Assembly (NCBI GenBank): GCA_963920765.1
Contig: OY987252.1
Coordinates: 4,139,966-4,203,965, forward strand
Origin: Ulota crispa
Lineage: Eukaryota > Streptophyta > Bryopsida > Orthotrichales > Orthotrichaceae
Direction: 5' to 3'
Length of the DNA: 64,000 nt
The stretch's first letter is position 1. Each line of letters opens with the position of its first letter. The position numbers were made by a program, and so were the translations under genes. Below the pieces are notes generated by a model that was given only the letters and a program-made list of their open reading frames with translations, made no database searches and was not told the DNA's origin. Below, one piece after another: positions 58,740-64,000 of this stretch.

Positions 58740-59440
58740 TATATTTAGCCAATATAACTAACATTGATCAATAGGGTAGAGGCTACCAATAAGTACATCA
58801 AAATAACACATCAAGTAGGAAAACATTTCATCAAAGCACAACATTATATCAACAAAAGTTTCAAATTGCCCTATAGTTGTTGGCTCTTAGCAAGTTAATT
58901 TTGTACAACTATATTAGCTAGTAAAATAATTAAATGAAAATTGAAAACGTAATAAAAATAAAAATTATTAAAGCACAACAAAGGACCTACTCAACCTACT
59001 CAAATTCTAAGTTGCCCATTAGAGGCCCAACTTCACTTTCTAACAAAATATTTGCTACCAAGGCCAATACTTGAAACCAGTGGATATACTAAAAAACAAA
59101 TCATCAAAGGAAGACAAGTTAAGGATTTCTCAAGAAAGGTTACATGTCAGCTTCTAATAGATTATTCAATAGCAATTGCAAAACCGATATCCCAAAACAT
59201 CAAATATAGTTGAAAAAATATTGAAATTATAACATTGGATCTAACTAGGTTTTGAATTGCCCTATAGAGGGTGAAAGTTGATTTTGTGAAAGAGTACCAA
59301 CTAGCCAAACCAATGCATGAAAAGAACAAATATATCAAAAAAGAAATCATCATATCATGGCATTGGACTAATTCAGGTTCCAAGTTGCCTAACAAACGCC
59401 CCAAGTCAATTTTGTAAAATCATGAGTTTTGCCTTTTTAA
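58740..59440 (+). repeat. Very degenerate tandem repeat around TTGCCCTATAG motifs
   Basis: A block of the form 'aagttgccc.ata.aggc..aa.tt.a.ttttgta' recurs at about 58862, 59006, 59252 and 59380, followed by 'ta.ca..tagccaa.a'. Spacing is irregular (about 130-245 bp), so it is either a decayed tandem array or repeated insertions. Confidence 0.4.
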
Positions 59441-60661
59441 CACCAAATTAACCAAAATTGTAGTTGCTTAAATTTTTGCTAATTAAAACCAAAATTGTCA
59501 ATGCAATAATATGAACCCCTAAGCCTCTTGCTATGAATATACAACATACCTCCAATATGAAACCTTCAACACACTCCCTGAGGTTTTAGAATGTTCAACA
59601 AGTATTCACAGAATCCAAACTAGGCATTATATACCCAACTATAAATTAACTGTTTCAGGCAAGTCTAATTGCAAATCAAACTAAATTTGCAAAATCCGCC
59701 CTATTAGCAAAGCCAATAGTGTGCGGCCAGAATATAGTTTTTTTCCCAAAAAATAATAGCACCCCAACATTGAGAATCTCATATTTTTTTAATTTGGGTA
59801 GTAGTTCACAACATGGATTTTGGACATTGATGCGATATTTCCCAAACATACAATTTATCAAATGCATGATTCTATGAGACTTAGTCTACCTTGTACTTGA
59901 TGGAAAAAAAAACCTTCAAATGGAAATGAGTTCTAAAAGATATGGTTGTTCAAAGTAACTGGATCCTAGTGGCTCGCTACCTAAGAGTTACAAACACCAC
60001 GCCCAATTGAGGAAAAAAAATGCACACATTACCAACCTTCTTCTCTATACATGGGAACATGGGCTTCCAACTCATCCCACACAAAATATCTCCATCTACA
60101 ATGGAATTTTTATTTCCTACATGACTTGCACTAATTGTTTTAATAATGAGAATATGAAATATAAATTGCTTGGGCACAAAATCTAGATCAAAGCTTGCGC
60201 TTCAAGGAAAAACAAGCCAATCTAAAACTTTTGTTGGACTTGCAGCTCCATTTTGACTTAAGTGACAGACTAAAAGTTAAGCATGCAATGCCTTTTTTGT
60301 CTAATTTGGCACTTCTCTTTGGCCATATTGGGCTCTTTGGACATTTAGAGGTTAACTATAACATATTCTATGTCCAATGTCTATGCAGCTGAAGGTGACC
60401 TATTAAGCATCTAGTCAGCTAAAGATTATTTAGACCACACAACCTACTTAGATTACTAATAACTAAAAGTGCAACTAGACAAGTCCAAAAAAATACTCTG
60501 ATTTTGAGTTGGTCTAATAAAACCAATACCTGAATTTGTAAGACATTAGCAATGTTGAAAAGCCGTGATGTCACATGTGTAGTGGACGTGACAAAATTGA
60601 CAAAGCCTGTATTTGTTAAGCATCCAATGGAATGTAAGCTTTTTAATCCTTTGTTTTCATC

Positions 60662-61599
60662 TTAAACCCTAAAGGACCAAGCCATTTTATTTTAGTGAAA
60701 ATCACTCAAAATTGCCACTTTTGGGGGTTTAGTAAGAAGGTAATTTTTTTTTTTAATTTTGGAAATCCAACTATAAGATCTTACCGTAGACTGGATTAGG
60801 TACTTGTGGAAAAAAAAACAGGTCATTCTAGATGGACATGAGTGAGATATTTACATCTAAAGTGAAAAGAAAAGTTCTTTTTCATGCTGCCTCAAAATTT
60901 CAGAAGCCTTTGACCACAATCATAACAAAAAAGTTGCTCTACGCAACTTTACTCTTTATTTTTCCCATGTAGGAGATCAAGTTAGTTATATGTTGAAGAA
61001 TTTTCAAATCAATTGGAACTACACAACTCATGGGGAAAAATAGTAAGTAAAAAGAAGTAGAGAATGAGTCAAAACACTAAATTGTTAAGAATTTAATTAT
61101 GGAAATGAAAAATGCTAATTCCAATGGTGATAATATTTTGATAAACAATCTACTTCCTTAGGTTTAATATTTTTTCCAAAATATTGAAAATTGAGTAAAA
61201 TGAAGGACTCCAAAGTTTATTTTAGAGTAGAGAATCCATAATTGCCCGCAAACAGAAACTCCTCATAACTTTCATCTCATTGATTGACATTAAATGATTT
61301 AAAGCTTCTCACCTACTAAAAAATCTAAAGAACCAATTTCAAATGTTGATTTAAAAAAAATTAATATTAAAGAAGTTTTTGGGCTGCCCGGGCGGGCAGT
61401 CCTCCCCAAAATTTCAGTAATTCTTGCATAACTTCTTCAATAATTGTTGGAATGACAAAAAAATTAGATACCCACTTAGATCTTTGAATTCCTCACCTTC
61501 AATAACAATTTCAAAAAATCACACAAAGTAGCTTATCCAAAGGTACATGCCCAAACTCCCACCTATCCCCCAAAAGGACAACGGTCCTTTAGGGGTTAA
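60662..61599. mobile_element. 0.94-kb element with TTAAACCCTAAAGGACC ends
   Basis: Starts TTAAACCCTAAAGGACC and ends GGTCCTTTAGGGGTTAA, an inverted repeat of about 17 bp. It is a full-length relative of 31448-32376 and, over its right two thirds, of 51860-52566. Non-coding. It contains a GC-rich self-complementary spot CTGCCCGGGCGGGCAG near 61384-61399. Confidence 0.68.
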
Positions 61600-64000
61600 A
61601 TTGAAAACATTTTGAGTTGTGTTAAATGAGCTTTAAAAAGAATTTTGTTCAATGAAAATAAATGAGTCAACTTAAATTTAGCACCTACTAAAATAATACT
61701 TAGAGTCATCATTATGTATTTTTCTATATAATTCAGAAACTTGAAGTTGTTTGACACAAATATCATGGGTATTAACATTGGAAATTAAAGTGTATGTAAG
61801 TGGGCATTCATGAATATAAAAACAAGGCTCAAGTTTTTGTCCATTTTATTTTCAATAAAAGATTTAGAGATGGGCTTTATGAGCTCCACATGAAAAGAAA
61901 GCCTCAATAGGTATGGGGATTGGGGGTCACGTCCCTAGATCCAGCAGTATCGGTTTATTATCTAAAGTTTGTGAAAAGAGCAAAGAGTGTGTAGTACATT
62001 CCCACATGCAAATATATACTAGAATACAAAAATGTGAAGTGAACTCCATTGCATTTGGGTTTAAATTTGTAAATACTCACACAAATAGCTAAATCAAAAT
62101 CCACATATTCACTTTAGGGTTTAGGATATCCATAGGATTCAGGGTCGTCTTTTAATGTAAACTGTGTGTATGGTTTAGGGTCTGACTTATTTTACTTCCT
62201 TTTCAACTTTCAAATAACAATGTAAACAATTACACCTCTCTTTGTAATCCTTAGTAAATGTCAAAAACACTTTGCTCTTTAGAATGCATTGTGAACCCAT
62301 AATCTAGTACTCCATGACTAGGTTTTTTTCAAATTAGCACCTAGTAAATAAAATATTATAACAAGATCCATTGTCTTCACCTTAGAAGGTAGGATGACCT
62401 TTTTCATTAATTTGCAATGTAATTAGGCTTCTAGATGTAGGAAATCTTGGGTTATTCTTTTGTGCCCTGCAGTTTGATTGAACATCCACTTATATTAACT
62501 CTAGAGTTATCCAGTTGCACTTTGAATTTTGATGGTGAACCCTTTTAAAAGAACTATGTGATTATCATATTTAAAAGCCCTATCCATATATAAGGGATGA
62601 TTTCATGGATGCTCCTCTAGTTTTACTTTATTGCATACATATCAATGGTTTTTTGTTAACTGCACAAATTCCTTTGGGCCAAATTTTCTTGATGTTCTTT
62701 TATTTTGCATGTCACTTCCATTCTTCTTTTGTGCGCACATTACTTTATTTTTGTTTCATTACCTTTCTTCAACATTGGTCATGAAGAAAGTACAAGCACA
62801 TCAAATAGATGCCTAAAATGTATGATCCAAGGGTATTTGTGCAATTTTAGAAAAGGCAAGGACATCTAGGCAAATATCATAAACTTCTAGGGTATCCATG
62901 AAATTTTCTATATAATTAACAACTAATAATCAAAGTCATTGTCCTTGTTTCAGCCTAGCCTACAATGCTTTCATGGTTTACAATACATATATCAATTAGA
63001 GTGAGATTACATTCCAAAAACAATCCCAAACCTAAAGAAATCCAATTGAAGTAGAAGGAGTACAACATGCCAAAGTTGAATATTTGCTATGATTAGACGA
63101 TTTACTTAGGGAAGAGATTGTGTGTGGGGTATAAGGTTTGGATTTGCTTACAAGTTTGGCCACAATTTAGGGCTTGGATTAAAAAATTGGATATGATTTA
63201 GGGCTTTAGGTTTTTAGACTTGAGAATAGCAGCCTCAAACTTTAGGATGCTCTCAATTACCTTTTCAAGTTTGAGAATAATATTGGAGACCTTTCTGAAT
63301 ATAGAATAATCCCTTCATTTAAAACATGTGTATACAATTTTTAGAGTCAATGATATTGTTGGTCACAAAGAATGGAAATGATTATTTATTATCTCAAAGA
63401 GGATACACTTCATTCTAATAGAGTCTATAATGAACTAGAAATCTTGTCATCATTTAAGAATTTTTTGATTTGATGACCTTCATTTCAATGATATGAATAG
63501 ATGTCAATTGCAATTTTAGCATTTTCATCCACCAACATTGATTTGCATTCATTGTAAAACATTTTATTCATCTATTGCAATGAATGAAAGATGTGAAATT
63601 CATATTGTCCCATTTTCTTACAAAATGCATTATCTCTATCTACAAAATTTTATGAATGTTTTGAGATGTAGATTACAAATTAAATGTTATGGACCTTGAA
63701 TATATTTTGTTCACTATTGAACGCTTCTTGCTCAATCCTCAAAGATTGTTGCTCAAGGCTAAATACTCAATGCTTATTGGTCATTGCTCACACTGTAGTG
63801 ACCTTGTTGCCCGCAATTGTATAAAGCAACATACTAGGTTTTTAATTTGTATTCACAATTCCAAAATCACAAACTGAATATGAAAATATTCCTCATCATC
63901 ACCTTCTAATAATATTCAAGTATAAAATATAAAATCCTCCAATCATTGATACTTGCCTAAAATTGCTATGTTGCAAAAATTGTAGTTTACTCTTTTGTGG
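61600..64000. other. No recognisable gene or repeat boundary
   Basis: AT-rich. Frames at 62631-62816 and 63689-63877 have no recognisable motif. Several copies of 'ttagggttta'-like text (62100-62180, 63170-63215) are scattered and do not form a telomeric array. Confidence 0.4.

Noticed and set aside
62100..63215. Telomere-like TTAGGGTTTA stretches
   Set aside because: Single scattered matches in AT-rich DNA, not a tandem array.

Overview
This is nuclear DNA of a land plant, AT-rich and almost entirely made of decayed transposable elements. Evidence for a plant nucleus: spliceosomal GT-AG introns inside transposase genes, a TNP2-type CACTA transposase with its DUF4218 and DUF4216 regions, two Stowaway elements with the CTCCCTCCGTCCC terminus, Mutator-like foldback elements with 9-bp target duplications, and a probable Helitron. 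Nothing resembles prokaryotic or organellar DNA. I cannot name the species. A transposase of the mainly fungal Plavaka type is an unusual passenger.

Layout. 0.4-3.8 kb (minus): a broken transposase of one EnSpm/CACTA lineage, interrupted by a 153-bp CACTA MITE with a perfect 3-bp duplication and by another MITE. 4.0-4.4 kb: a foldback MITE. 4.6-29.6 kb: one large CACTA element of about 25 kb, with inverted ends carrying GCATTTAGGTTGC. It holds a broken TNP2 transposase (9.4-14.7 kb, minus) and, divergently, a broken second gene with an RS-rich region and a TNP1-like C-terminal half (20.0-24.3 kb, plus). A 311-bp internally deleted derivative lies at 33.0-33.3 kb. 29.8-34 kb: a series of small non-autonomous elements and palindromes.

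36.6-38.7 kb (minus): the best candidate for a non-transposase gene, made of small exons with canonical splice sites that keep one frame to a stop. Its first exon carries several stop codons, and a Stowaway element sits in an intron. 39-42 kb: repeats and foldback elements. 42.4-49.6 kb (minus): a broken multi-exon Plavaka-like transposase, from an N-terminal zinc finger to a recognisable C-terminus, split by a tandem array of about 165-bp units and by a Mutator-like foldback element. 50.4-54.3 kb: a Helitron candidate with a minisatellite, an interspersed repeat, the second Stowaway copy and another Mutator-like foldback. 55.1-57.9 kb: a foldback with arms of about 660 bp, one arm split by a 1.38-kb element flanked by TA. 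58-64 kb: degenerate repeats, and nothing I can call a gene.

The three transposase remnants belong to three branches of the EnSpm/CACTA superfamily and all lie on the minus strand. None is intact. Many of their premature stops can be explained by C-to-T change, as expected of old methylated plant transposons.
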